This document shows positions 8,942 to 17,258 of a stretch of 64,000 bases of DNA, piece after piece. Made by a program: the position numbers and the translations under genes. Location of the stretch: the NCBI RefSeq assembly GCF_031457495.1, contig NZ_JAVDWM010000001.1:2716001-2780000 (forward strand), given 5' to 3'. Position 1 is the stretch's first letter; each line of letters begins with the position of its first letter. Source of the DNA: Sphingopyxis sp. BE259 (GTDB lineage Bacteria; Pseudomonadota; Alphaproteobacteria; Sphingomonadales; Sphingomonadaceae). The notes beneath the pieces were generated by a model. That model saw only the letters and a list, made by a program, of their open reading frames with translations, did not search any database and had not been told where the DNA came from.

Positions 8942-9555
8942 CGTTACCGATCCTCTACCACTGCCCCGACGCCCGCTCGCTGCGCTGTCTGTGGGCGGTC
9001 GAGGAGGCCGGGATCGATGTCGACCTGCGCGTCCTGAAATTCCCGCCGCGCGCGTTCGAGCCCGATTATCGCGCCGTGAACCCGCTGATGACGATCCCCG
9101 GCTGGGTCGAGGATGGGCGGCTGATGACCGAATCGGCCGCGATCTGCGAACGCATTGCCGAAGGAACGCCGCTGGAGGTGCGCCGCGACGAGGGCGATTA
9201 TTGGGATTATCGAAACTGGCTGCACCGCAGTGACGCGACGCTGACATTTCCGCTGGCGATCATGATCCGTTACACGCGGGTAGAGCCTGAGGAGCGGCGG
9301 CTGGCGCAGGCGGTCGAGGACTACAAAGCCTTCTTTGGCGGTCGCGCCAAGAGCATTGAGACGACGCTAAGCGACGGGCGCGAATGGCTGGTCGCGGGGC
9401 GGTTCACGATTGCCGATATCGCGATCGGCTATGCAGCGTTTCTGGCAACGACGCTGGGGGCGGACGATGTGCTGGGCGAAGCCACCAAGGCGTGGCTGGC
9501 GCGGTGCGTGGCGCGCGAGGGGTTTGTGCGGGCGCGAGAGAGACAGAGGGGTTAG
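8938..9555 (+). CDS. Glutathione S-transferase family protein
   Basis: 205-residue protein. The N-terminal thioredoxin fold begins ILYHCPDARSLRC and includes the glutathione gamma-glutamyl site MTESAAICERI (residues about 60-70). A helical C-terminal domain contains the conserved FTIADIAIGY capping motif. The start at 8938 is fixed by the Shine-Dalgarno sequence AAGGAGG at 8924-8930 and by a four-base ATGA overlap with the EamA gene; a longer open frame upstream in the same phase is a shadow. Likely role: cytoplasmic conjugation of glutathione to electrophiles or a related thiol reaction. The coupled transporter might export the product, which is inference. Confidence 0.9.
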   Translation: MTLPILYHCPDARSLRCLWAVEEAGIDVDLRVLKFPPRAFEPDYRAVNPLMTIPGWVEDGRLMTESAAICERIAEGTPLEVRRDEGDYWDYRNWLHRSDATLTFPLAIMIRYTRVEPEERRLAQAVEDYKAFFGGRAKSIETTLSDGREWLVAGRFTIADIAIGYAAFLATTLGADDVLGEATKAWLARCVAREGFVRARERQRG

Positions 9556-9792
9556 CGGCTCAAGTCTGGCGCGGCGTTCTTCATCGCGATGCCTTCGACT
9601 GGCTCTGGGACGGGCCTGATCGGGAATTGGGCCGACGCGGACCACGAGATGGTCCAAAGTTCAGAAAAGTTCAGCCTTGTGCGTGCCGCGATTTGGACCT
9701 CTTTCTGCGCCAGATAAAGGCGCCAAATGAAGGCTGGCACAGCCGGGTAATGTAGGAAAGGCCTTTTTGGAGGCGATGTCTGCTTTGGGGTG

Positions 9793-9921
9793 GGGAGCGG
9801 ACGTTCCCCACCCTCGTCATTCCCGCGAAAGCGGGAACCCAGGGTGGGATCAGCCGACGCACGCCCTGGGTTCCCGCTTTCGCGGGAATGACGAAGTAAA
9901 AAACAGCGAACGTCCGCTCCC
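9793..9921. repeat. Nested inverted repeat between convergent genes
   Basis: The inner pair 9815-9845 and 9863-9893 matches over 31 bases with a single end mismatch and begins CGTCATTCCCGCGAAAGCGG. An outer 14-bp pair GGGAGCGGACGTTC (9793-9806) is complementary to 9908-9921. A second copy of the inner element lies at 52639-52717. It sits between the convergent GST and acyl-CoA synthetase genes, where it could form a bidirectional terminator. The rest of 9556-9937 shows no gene. Confidence 0.9.
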
Positions 9922-9937
9922 GGTCGCCAACCGCCGC

Positions 9938-11497
9938 TCAATTCACCATCCGCGCATACCCTGCCCAATATGGCGCGCGCAGATCCTTGCGCAAAATCTT
10001 GCCGCTGGCATTTCTTGGCAATGCATCGATTACATCGACGCTGCGCGGGCATTTGAACGGGGCGATGCGTTCGCGTGCCCAAGCGATGATGTCGGCCTCG
10101 TCGACCGTCATCCCGGGCTTGGCGACGCATACCGCCTTCACGCTTTCGCCCCATTTGTCGTCGGGGATGCCAAACACCGCGACCTCCTGCACCGCGGGGT
10201 GGCCAAAGATCGCGCTTTCGACCTCGGCGGGGTAGATGTTCTCGCCGCCCGAAATGATCATGTCCTTCATCCGGTCGTGGATGAACAGATAGCCATCCTC
10301 GTCGAGATAGCCCGCGTCGCCGGTGCGGATCCAGCCATCGGCGCTGACCGTCTTGGCGGTCGCATCGGGCAGGTTCCAATACCCCAGCATATTGTTCGAC
10401 GACCGGGTGACGACCTCGCCCACTTCACCCACCGGCACCGCTCCGCCATCGGGGCCAAGGATCTTGATCTCGACCCCCGGCAACGGCTTGCCCGCCGAGC
10501 GCATCCGCGCATTGCCCGCCGGGTCATGATCCTCGGGCGGCAGCATCGAGATGGTGCCGGTGGTTTCGGTCATGCCATAGGCCTGAATGAACTGCGCCCC
10601 GAACATCTGGATGCACTGGCGCAGCAATTCGAGCGGGATCGGCGCGGCGCCGTAGAGGATATATTTGAGGCGGCTGTAATCGACCGTGGCGCAGCGCGGG
10701 TGCATCAGCAGGAATTGCAGCGCCGCGGGGACCATGAAAAAGCGCGTCACGCCATGCTGCTCGACCGCGTCGAACACCCCATCGGGGTTGAATTCGGCCA
10801 GGATGATGCCAGGCAGCCCGGCGGCGAGCGCCATGATGCCAAGGCCGGTGCCGCCGATATGCGCGCACGGCATCGCGACCAGCACCGCCTCGTCATCGTC
10901 CCATTTGGTGTAGGGCAGGTCGAGGTCGTTCGAATGTTTGCGGAGCGCGAACAGGTTGCGGTTCGACAGCACCGCGCCCTTCGGATTGCCGGTAGTGCCC
11001 GAGGTGTAGAGCTGGAGCACCGCATCATCGGTGCCCGACGGGGCGAAGGCGGTCCGCGCGGCGCCGTCGATCATCACCCGCGCCTCAGCCGCTCCGACAA
11101 TGGTGGGGGCATGGTCGAGTTTGCCCGCCAGCTGCTCGGCCAGATTTTCGAATCCCGGCCCCGCGAACACCATCTTCGCCTGCGTGTCGTTGACGATGAA
11201 CGCCCACTCGGTCGGCGACAGCCGCCAGCCGATCGGCGCCATGACGATCCCGGCGCGTGCGGCGCCGTAGAAGAGGATGAAATAGAGATCGCTGTTCTTG
11301 CCGATCCACGCGATCCGATCGCCCTTTTGCAGCCCTGCGGCAAATAGCGCCGAGGCGACTTTCGCGGTCGCATCGTCGAGTTCGGCATAGGTGTAAACAC
11401 GGTCTTCCTCACGCAGCGCGACGCGGTCGGCGCGCTCGCTGGCCCAATGGGTCAGGAATTCGTCGAATGTGAAAAGATCCGAAACGTCGCGCGGCAT
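9938..11497 (-). CDS. AMP-dependent acyl-CoA synthetase (long-chain fatty acid-CoA ligase-like)
   Basis: 519-residue ANL-superfamily ligase that activates a carboxylic acid as acyl-AMP and transfers it to CoA. The AMP-binding P-loop YTSGTTGNPKGAVL lies in the middle, followed by AYGMTETTG, the adenylate-binding GWIRTGDAGYLDEDGY and the hinge. The catalytic C-terminal lysine is in RNASGKILRKDLR. I prefer ATG 11497 because AGGAGAGAG sits just upstream; an in-frame start at 11521 would place that Shine-Dalgarno inside the gene. It is transcribed alone on the minus strand, convergent with the GST gene. Substrate chain length cannot be read from sequence. Confidence 0.9.
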   Translation of the reverse strand: MPRDVSDLFTFDEFLTHWASERADRVALREEDRVYTYAELDDATAKVASALFAAGLQKGDRIAWIGKNSDLYFILFYGAARAGIVMAPIGWRLSPTEWAFIVNDTQAKMVFAGPGFENLAEQLAGKLDHAPTIVGAAEARVMIDGAARTAFAPSGTDDAVLQLYTSGTTGNPKGAVLSNRNLFALRKHSNDLDLPYTKWDDDEAVLVAMPCAHIGGTGLGIMALAAGLPGIILAEFNPDGVFDAVEQHGVTRFFMVPAALQFLLMHPRCATVDYSRLKYILYGAAPIPLELLRQCIQMFGAQFIQAYGMTETTGTISMLPPEDHDPAGNARMRSAGKPLPGVEIKILGPDGGAVPVGEVGEVVTRSSNNMLGYWNLPDATAKTVSADGWIRTGDAGYLDEDGYLFIHDRMKDMIISGGENIYPAEVESAIFGHPAVQEVAVFGIPDDKWGESVKAVCVAKPGMTVDEADIIAWARERIAPFKCPRSVDVIDALPRNASGKILRKDLRAPYWAGYARMVN

Positions 11498-11598
11498 GAA
11501 CTCTCTCTCCTCGAATCGCATCTTTTGCGTGCAATTGGAGAAAGGCTAGCGGCTGTGGGCGGCAGGTAAAGCGCCTATCGACAACCCTGTCAGCAACG

Positions 11599-12237
11599 TC
11601 AGGTGCGGCGGAAGAGGAGCATAAGATTGTTCGCAGGCATTGCGCGGCGTTCGGCGAAGATCAGGCCCGCGGCAGCGGCTGCCACCTTGACGTCATCGAT
11701 GTTACGCAGCCCCCACGCCGGATCGCGTGCGCGAAGGCTGGCGTCGAAAGCAATGTTGCTGTCCGCGGTCGGCACGTCGGGCTCGATATAAGGGCCGTAG
11801 AGGATCATCGGCGCCCCGCCCGGTAGCAGCCGCGCCGCGCCCGCCAGCAACCCCAGCGTCGCCGCCCACGGACTGATATGCACCATGTTGATGCACAGGA
11901 TCGCGTCGGCGTGATCGATCGGCCAGCCGTCAGCGGACGCATCGAGCGCCAGCGGCGGCGCGATGTTCGGCAGCCCCGCTTCACCGCACCAGGCGGCGAT
12001 CGAGACCAGCCCGGCCGGATCGGGATCGCTCGGTTGCCATTGCAGCGCCGGGAAAGTTGCGGCGAAATGGACGACATGCTCGCCCGACCCGCTCGCGACT
12101 TCCAGCACCGTCCCGGTCGCAGGCAACCATTCGGCGAGTACCGCCGCGATGGCATCACGGTTCCGCAGCGTCGCTGGGGCGTGACGCCTGTCGTCGCTGC
12201 CGCCGTCGTCGGGCATCCACGGCGGCGAGGAGCCCAT
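11599..12237 (-). CDS. DUF938 family protein, probable SAM-dependent methyltransferase fold
   Basis: 212 residues with a methyltransferase-like Rossmann start LEVASGSGEHVVHFAA and the family stretch ILCINMVHISPW. This pattern matches DUF938 proteins, which have a class I methyltransferase fold and no settled function. The ATG at 12237 shares one base with the TGA of the ABA4-like gene (TGATG), which fixes the start. It is the last gene of the run that begins with the glycine cleavage genes, so glycine-responsive transcription might reach it. That extension is inference. Confidence 0.82.
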   Translation of the reverse strand: MGSSPPWMPDDGGSDDRRHAPATLRNRDAIAAVLAEWLPATGTVLEVASGSGEHVVHFAATFPALQWQPSDPDPAGLVSIAAWCGEAGLPNIAPPLALDASADGWPIDHADAILCINMVHISPWAATLGLLAGAARLLPGGAPMILYGPYIEPDVPTADSNIAFDASLRARDPAWGLRNIDDVKVAAAAAGLIFAERRAMPANNLMLLFRRT

Positions 12238-12683
12238 CAGCCCTTGGCCTGCGCCCGCGCGCGGCGCTCCCGCACGATCAGCCACGCGAGCAGCCCCACC
12301 GGGCCGACCATCAGGGTCAGGAACAGGAAGGGGAATTGCACGACGCGGCTGAAGCCCTTTTGATCGGCGTCACGCGCGATCCACAGGCCGGTGAACAGGT
12401 CGAACGCCAGATAATGGACCCACCCCAAGGTCGCGCCGCCCGGGCTGTCGAACAGCTTCATCACCCCCGCCAGCGTCGTGAAGTCACCGCCGCCGGGACC
12501 ACCCGGATCGATGCCGCCGCTGAGAAAGCCGACGATCATCACCGTATAGGCGAGGCAGAGCAGGAACACCCCGGCATAGAGGATTGCGGCAAGAATTTTC
12601 GGACCGCGCGGCAGGAAGGCGAGCGCGATCCAGCTGGCAAACGCCCAATAATTGGCGAGCAGAAATATCGTATCCCAGGTCAT
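12237..12683 (-). CDS. ABA4-like (DUF4281) membrane protein
   Basis: 148-residue membrane protein with four predicted helices and the family pattern GWVHYLAFDLFTGLWIARDA, followed by LMVGPVGLLAWL. It belongs to the ABA4-like family, named after the plant protein needed for neoxanthin synthesis; bacterial members are uncharacterised. Sphingomonads often make xanthophylls such as nostoxanthin, so a carotenoid link is conceivable but unsupported here. It lies between a small membrane protein gene 47 bases upstream and the DUF938 gene that overlaps its stop. Confidence 0.85.
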   Translation of the reverse strand: MTWDTIFLLANYWAFASWIALAFLPRGPKILAAILYAGVFLLCLAYTVMIVGFLSGGIDPGGPGGGDFTTLAGVMKLFDSPGGATLGWVHYLAFDLFTGLWIARDADQKGFSRVVQFPFLFLTLMVGPVGLLAWLIVRERRARAQAKG

Positions 12684-12730
12684 TTACAGTCTCCCCCCAC
12701 CCGGCGCGCAATGACGGCCTTGACGCAATG

Positions 12731-13069
12731 CTAGATCAGTCCGCCCAGCCCGAACAGCAATAGCCCGCCAAGCAACGCGATCAACCCGGTCACCACGATC
12801 AGCATGGTCACCCGCGCCGCCGGGAAGCGCCGCGCGGCGACGAACACCAATGCCGTGCCGCAGCCGATCGCGATCAGCGGCGCGTAAAGGAACACCCAGT
12901 CGTAGCTGAATTCGCGGCGAACGCGGACCAGTTCCCACTGCTCGACGATCAGGCCATAGAGCGTGATCGCGGCGAGCCAGACGACGGCGAAAACGACCGC
13001 GAACAGCGCGCTGGCAGCGAGGCAACCGACGTCACCCCGCGGCGTGGCGCGGTTGCGGTCGTGGTTCAA
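12731..13069 (-). CDS. Small membrane protein of unknown function
   Basis: 112 residues if started at a TTG (13069) that overlaps the gcvPB stop as TTGA. This start is proposed only because no in-frame ATG or GTG lies nearby. Three hydrophobic helices follow a short basic N-terminus; the last ends in a Gly-Leu-rich tail (LLGGLLLFGLGGLI). I do not recognise the family. Its place directly behind gcvPB suggests co-transcription with the glycine cleavage genes. Confidence 0.6.
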   Translation of the reverse strand: MNHDRNRATPRGDVGCLAASALFAVVFAVVWLAAITLYGLIVEQWELVRVRREFSYDWVFLYAPLIAIGCGTALVFVAARRFPAARVTMLIVVTGLIALLGGLLLFGLGGLI

Positions 13070-14658
13070 CTGCCGCCGATCTCGCTCAGCGACGGCGCAC
13101 CGGGCGCCGCAGCGGGTTCGTTCCACGCCAGGATCGGCTTGCGTGCTGCCGCAGTCTCGTCCAGCCGGGCGCGCGGCGCGAAATGGGGGGCGGTTTTCAG
13201 TGCCGGGTCACCGTTCTTGGCGCGCATCGCGACGCTGCGCAGTGCGCCGATGAACTGGTCGAGCGCCGCCTTGCTTTCGGTCTCGGTCGGCTCGACGAGC
13301 ATCGCGCCATGGACGACGAGCGGGAAATAGACGGTCATCGGATGATAACCCTCATCGATCAGCCCCTTGGCGATGTCGAGGGTCGAGAAGCCCTCGGCGA
13401 GGCCTTTGTCGCTGAACAGCGCCTCGTGCATGCACGGCCCCGATGCGGCGAACGGCGCGTCGAGCACGCCCTCCAGGCTGCGCAAAACATAATTGGCGTT
13501 GAGCACCGCATCCTCGGCCACCCGCTTCAGCCCGTCGGCGCCGTGGCTGAGGATATAGGTCAGCGCGCGGGTGAACATGCCCATCTGGCCGTGGAAGGCG
13601 GTCATGCGGCCAAAGGTCTGCGGATGATCCTCGCCTGCGCTTTCCTCTTCGATCAGCCGAAAGCCGCCCTCGTGCGGAGTGACGAAGGGCAGCGGCGCGA
13701 ACGGCGCAAGGGCTTCGGACAGAACGACCGGCCCCGAGCCGGGGCCGCCGCCGCCGTGCGGGGTCGAAAAGGTTTTGTGCAGGTTGATATGCATCGCATC
13801 GACGCCAAGGTCGCCGGGGCGCACCCGGCCGACGATCGCGTTGAAATTGGCGCCGTCGCAATAGACATAACCGCCCGCGGCGTGGACCGCGTCCGAAATC
13901 GCCTTCATGTCGCGCTCGAACAGCCCACAGGTGTTGGGGTTGGTGATCATCACCCCCGCGACGTCGGGGCCAAGGCGCGCCTTGAGCGCTTCGAGGTTGA
14001 CGCGGCCCGCCTCGGTTGCCGGAATATCCTCGACGGTAAAGCCCGCAAAGGCCGCGGTCGCGGGGTTGGTGCCGTGCGCGCTTTCGGGGACCAGAATGAC
14101 ACGGCGATCTTCGCCGCGCGCTTCCAGCGCCGCCTTGATGCAGAGGATGCCGCACAATTCGCCATGCGCGCCGGCCTTGGGCGACATTGCGACGCTGTGC
14201 ATGCCGGTCAGTGTGATCAGCCATTCGGCGAGTTCGTGGATGACCGCATAGGCGCCCTGCACCGTTTCCTGCGGTTGCAGCGGGTGCGCGTCGGCGAAGC
14301 CGGACATGCGCGCGACCTTTTCATTGAGGCGCGGGTTATGCTTCATCGTGCAGCTGCCGAGCGGGAACAGCCCGAGGTCGATCGCGTAATTCTGCCGCGA
14401 CAGGCGCGTGTAGTGGCGCACGGTTTCGGCTTCGCTCAGCCCGGGCAGGCCGATCGGCGCGGTGCGCGCGAGGCCGCTGAGATCGGCGGCGGGCGCGGCT
14501 TCGTCGAAATCGACGCCGGTGGTGGCGGTCGAGCCGATTTCGAAGATCAGCGCTTCCTCCAGCATCAGCGCGCGGTTGCCGGTGAAGGTGGCGCGGTCGT
14601 CGGCGCCGCCCGCAGCAGTCATTTCGGGGCGCCAGCCGGCGGGGTTGAGCGCGGTCAT
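13066..14658 (-). CDS. gcvPB: Glycine dehydrogenase (decarboxylating) subunit 2
   Basis: 530-residue C-terminal half of the P-protein, in organisms where it is split in two. With GcvPA it forms the pyridoxal-phosphate enzyme that decarboxylates glycine and transfers aminomethyl to lipoyl-GcvH. The PLP lysine is Lys295 in [20 protein letters not shown]. The conserved AHGTNPA stretch is at residues 194-200. The start at 14658 overlaps the gcvPA stop by four bases (ATGA) and has GGAGG just upstream. The protein has the length expected for subunit 2 and all key motifs, so it should be functional. Confidence 0.97.
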   Translation of the reverse strand: MTALNPAGWRPEMTAAGGADDRATFTGNRALMLEEALIFEIGSTATTGVDFDEAAPAADLSGLARTAPIGLPGLSEAETVRHYTRLSRQNYAIDLGLFPLGSCTMKHNPRLNEKVARMSGFADAHPLQPQETVQGAYAVIHELAEWLITLTGMHSVAMSPKAGAHGELCGILCIKAALEARGEDRRVILVPESAHGTNPATAAFAGFTVEDIPATEAGRVNLEALKARLGPDVAGVMITNPNTCGLFERDMKAISDAVHAAGGYVYCDGANFNAIVGRVRPGDLGVDAMHINLHKTFSTPHGGGGPGSGPVVLSEALAPFAPLPFVTPHEGGFRLIEEESAGEDHPQTFGRMTAFHGQMGMFTRALTYILSHGADGLKRVAEDAVLNANYVLRSLEGVLDAPFAASGPCMHEALFSDKGLAEGFSTLDIAKGLIDEGYHPMTVYFPLVVHGAMLVEPTETESKAALDQFIGALRSVAMRAKNGDPALKTAPHFAPRARLDETAAARKPILAWNEPAAAPGAPSLSEIGGS

Positions 14659-16013
14659 GCCAGAACCTCCTTCAGCGCCGTGGCAAAGGCGGAAATGTCC
14701 GCCTCGGTCACGGTTTCGGTGACGGCGACGACGAGGCCGTTCCCTAGCGCTGCGTTGTCGGGATAGAGGCGGCCGAGCGATACACCGCCCAGGACGCCCT
14801 TTTCGGCCAGCTGGTGGACGACGGGGCGGGCCTCGGTCGGCAGCAGCAGGGTGAATTCGTTGAAATAGCCGTCGTTCATCACCGACACGCCGGGGATCTT
14901 TGCCAGTTCGGCCGCGGCCGCTTTGGCGCGGCCGTGATTGATTGCCGCCAATTGCCGCAGCCCCGCCTCTCCAAGCAAGGTCATGTGAATACTGAAGGCC
15001 AAAGCACAGAGCCCTGAATTTGTACAGATATTGCTCGTCGCCTTTTCGCGGCGGATATGCTGCTCGCGGGTCGAGAGGGTCAGCACGAAGCCACGCTTGC
15101 CATTGGCATCTACCGTTTCGCCGCACAGGCGCCCCGGCATCTGGCGGACATATTTGGTCTTGCAGGCGAACAGGCCGACATACGGCCCGCCGAATTGCAA
15201 TCCGACACCGAGCGACTGACCCTCACCGACCACAATGTCGGCGCCCATTTCGCCCGGCGCCTTGATCAGGCCAAGCGCGACGGGTTCGGTGACCACCGCG
15301 ATCAGCAGCGCGCCCGCCGCCTGACAAGCCGTTGCGAGCATGGTCATGTCGTCGATGCGGCCGAGGATGTCGGGATATTGGACGACGACGCAGCTGGTGT
15401 TCTTGTCGATTGCGTCGGCCAGTTCCGCCCAATCGGTCCCCGCCGCAAGGCTCGGATCGCCATCAACGAGCATATCGCCGGTATATTTCGCCATCGTCCG
15501 CGCCACGCTGCGATAATGCGGGTGAAGGCCGGTCGACAACAGCGCCTTGCCGCGCTTGGTGATCCGCCGCGCCATCACGATCGCCTCCCAGCACGCGGTC
15601 GATCCATCGTACATCGACGCATTGGCGACGTCGGTGCCGAGCAACCGCGCGACCTGCGACTGGAATTCGAACAGCATCTGGAGCGTGCCCTGCGCGATTT
15701 CGGGCTGATACGGGGTATAGGCGGTCAAAAACTCGCCGCGCTGGATCAGATGGTCAACGCTGGCGGGGACGTGGTGGCGGTAGGCGCCCGCACCAAGGAA
15801 GAAGGGACCGTCGCCCGCCGCGCGATTGCGCCGCGACAGCGCCGCCATATGGCGCTCGACCGACAGCTCGCTGGCGTGCAGCGGTAGGTCGGCGATCGGG
15901 CCGTCGAGCCGCGCGTTGACAGGGACATCGGCAAACAGATCGTCGATCGTCGCTGCACCGATCGTCGCCAGCATCGCGCTGCGGTCGTCGGCCGTAAGGG
16001 GGAGGTAACGCAT
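14655..16013 (-). CDS. gcvPA: Glycine dehydrogenase (decarboxylating) subunit 1
   Basis: 452-residue N-terminal half of the split P-protein, beginning [15 protein letters not shown] as usual for the family. It contains [16 protein letters not shown], the motif [18 protein letters not shown] and the C-terminal stretch [19 protein letters not shown]. It partners GcvPB in the glycine decarboxylase complex in the cytoplasm. It begins three bases after the stop of the glycosyltransferase-like gene, whose 3' end supplies a GGAG Shine-Dalgarno, so translation of the two is tied together. Confidence 0.97.
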   Translation of the reverse strand: MRYLPLTADDRSAMLATIGAATIDDLFADVPVNARLDGPIADLPLHASELSVERHMAALSRRNRAAGDGPFFLGAGAYRHHVPASVDHLIQRGEFLTAYTPYQPEIAQGTLQMLFEFQSQVARLLGTDVANASMYDGSTACWEAIVMARRITKRGKALLSTGLHPHYRSVARTMAKYTGDMLVDGDPSLAAGTDWAELADAIDKNTSCVVVQYPDILGRIDDMTMLATACQAAGALLIAVVTEPVALGLIKAPGEMGADIVVGEGQSLGVGLQFGGPYVGLFACKTKYVRQMPGRLCGETVDANGKRGFVLTLSTREQHIRREKATSNICTNSGLCALAFSIHMTLLGEAGLRQLAAINHGRAKAAAAELAKIPGVSVMNDGYFNEFTLLLPTEARPVVHQLAEKGVLGGVSLGRLYPDNAALGNGLVVAVTETVTEADISAFATALKEVLA

Positions 16014-16016
16014 GAA

Positions 16017-16799
16017 CTACTCCGCAGAAGAAGCTGGATTTTGGGAAAAAAGCTGGACGGTGTCGGCAAGGGTGCCGGAAAAGATCGCTGGTCCCGCGTG
16101 GGTGGTGCGAACCCACGGCGCCAGCCAGATGCGGTAACCAGCATCGCAAACGCGGCGGCAAAAGGCGTAATCGTCGGACAGCAATGCCTGGCTTTCGGGT
16201 TCGATATAGGGGCAGAAAAAGGCCGGAACGACCTCGCCAACGCCATGCGCCTGTCGCTCGGCTGGATCGGGGCGGAACACCAACTCGGGCATCGCCGCCG
16301 CCATACCTTCAAGCACTTCGCGGCGGATCAACATCATCGCGGTGCCGAGCCGGGTCAGCTCAACCAGATCGGTCATCCGGAAATTCTGGTCGGGATGAAG
16401 GAAATGCAGCGCAAAATCGCCGGCATAGCGCGCGAGATCGCCGGGATTGTGCTTCGCCATTCCTAACTCGACCGCGCGCGCGACATTGGCCCAATTGGTC
16501 ATCCGCCGCGGATAAGCACCGCCCAGCACCCCGCATTCGGGGTGCGCCGCCATCGCCTCGATCAACGAAAACACATCATCGGCCGAAAAGTCGATGTCGG
16601 CATCGATGAACAGCAGATGCGTGCATTCGCTGGCCAGGAACATCGCGGCCAGCATGTTGCGGGCGCGAGTGATCGACGGCTGGTACAGGATGAATTCGAA
16701 GCGCACCGACACGCCCGCCGCCTGCGCCCGCAGCGCCAGCGCCAGCGCCGCGCGGACATAGGTGCCCTGCGCGCCTTCGTAGATGGGCGTCGCCACCAT
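16017..16799 (-). CDS. Glycosyltransferase-like protein inside the glycine cleavage operon
   Basis: 260-residue GT-A-type protein. It has a nucleotide-binding start MVATPIYEG, the stretch SITRARNMLAA, and the metal-binding FIDADIDF (DxD) near residues 68-75, followed by GVLGGAYPRR. No signal or membrane helix is seen. Donor and acceptor are unknown. It lies between gcvH and gcvPA, three bases before gcvPA. The ATG at 16799 has no ribosome site of its own and shares a base with the stop of a 13-codon frame that does have one (GGAG). The same-phase codons upstream encode a natural-looking ANCRL before MVATPIY, so the true start may have been lost by a one-base deletion. Confidence 0.75.
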   Translation of the reverse strand: MVATPIYEGAQGTYVRAALALALRAQAAGVSVRFEFILYQPSITRARNMLAAMFLASECTHLLFIDADIDFSADDVFSLIEAMAAHPECGVLGGAYPRRMTNWANVARAVELGMAKHNPGDLARYAGDFALHFLHPDQNFRMTDLVELTRLGTAMMLIRREVLEGMAAAMPELVFRPDPAERQAHGVGEVVPAFFCPYIEPESQALLSDDYAFCRRVCDAGYRIWLAPWVRTTHAGPAIFSGTLADTVQLFSQNPASSAE

Positions 16800-16840
16800 C
16801 AGGCGGCAATTGGCGAGGGCGGCGGTCGTGGCGATCGCAT
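16799..16840 (-). CDS. 13-codon leader frame or remnant of the glycosyltransferase 5' end
   Basis: ATG at 16840 preceded by GGAG at 16844-16847, stop TGA at 16801-16799, overlapping the next ATG as TGATG. The predicted peptide MRSPRPPPSPIAA resembles nothing known. One extra G after the ATG would join this start to the glycosyltransferase frame as M-AIATTAALANCRL-MVATPIY. It is therefore either a translational-coupling leader or the displaced true start. Confidence 0.4.
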   Translation of the reverse strand: MRSPRPPPSPIAA

Positions 16841-16847
16841 TGTCTCC

Positions 16848-16875
16848 AAAAAAGCCCCTCCCCTGAAGAGAGGGG
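16848..16875 (-). terminator. Rho-independent terminator after gcvH
   Basis: On the minus strand CCCCTC (16875-16870) pairs with GAGGGG (16860-16855) around a 9-base loop, followed by C and six T residues at 16853-16848. It lies 8 bases beyond the gcvH stop and before the glycosyltransferase-like gene. It could lower expression of the downstream gcvPA-gcvPB part relative to gcvT-gcvH, or act as an attenuator. Confidence 0.75.
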
Positions 16876-16883
16876 TGCGATCG

Positions 16884-17255
16884 CTAAAGCGCGTCGCAGA
16901 AGGCTTTGTAGGCCTTGGCGTCCATCAACCCGTCGAGCTGACTTTTGTCGCTCAGCGCCAGGCGGAAGAACCAGCCTTCGCCTTCGGGGTCCGAATTGAC
17001 CAGCGCCGGGTCTTCCTCCAGCTGGCTGTTGCCTTCAGTCACGGTACCATCGACGGGGGCATAGACGTCGCTCGCCGCCTTCACCGATTCGACCACCGCG
17101 GCGTCGCCGCCCTGGCTGAGCTCGGCGCCGGTATCGGGAACCTCGACGAACACGATGTCGCCCAGCTGGCCCTGCGCGAAATCGGTGATGCCGACCGTCG
17201 CGACGTCGCCGTCGACATCGATCCACTCATGCTCTTCGGTGTAATAACGCGGCAT
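16884..17255 (-). CDS. gcvH: Glycine cleavage system H protein
   Basis: 123-residue lipoyl carrier protein, the usual length. The lipoylated residue is Lys59 in VESVKAASD, followed by the conserved [10 protein letters not shown]. It shuttles the aminomethyl group from P-protein to T-protein and delivers the dihydrolipoyl arm to lipoamide dehydrogenase, whose gene is not in this window. It begins three bases after the gcvT stop. A terminator hairpin follows closely. Confidence 0.98.
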   Translation of the reverse strand: MPRYYTEEHEWIDVDGDVATVGITDFAQGQLGDIVFVEVPDTGAELSQGGDAAVVESVKAASDVYAPVDGTVTEGNSQLEEDPALVNSDPEGEGWFFRLALSDKSQLDGLMDAKAYKAFCDAL

Positions 17256-17258
17256 CGA

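Noticed and set aside
13183..14766. Plus-strand 527-codon frame over gcvPB
   Set aside because: It is antisense to gcvPB with no domain and no ribosome site.
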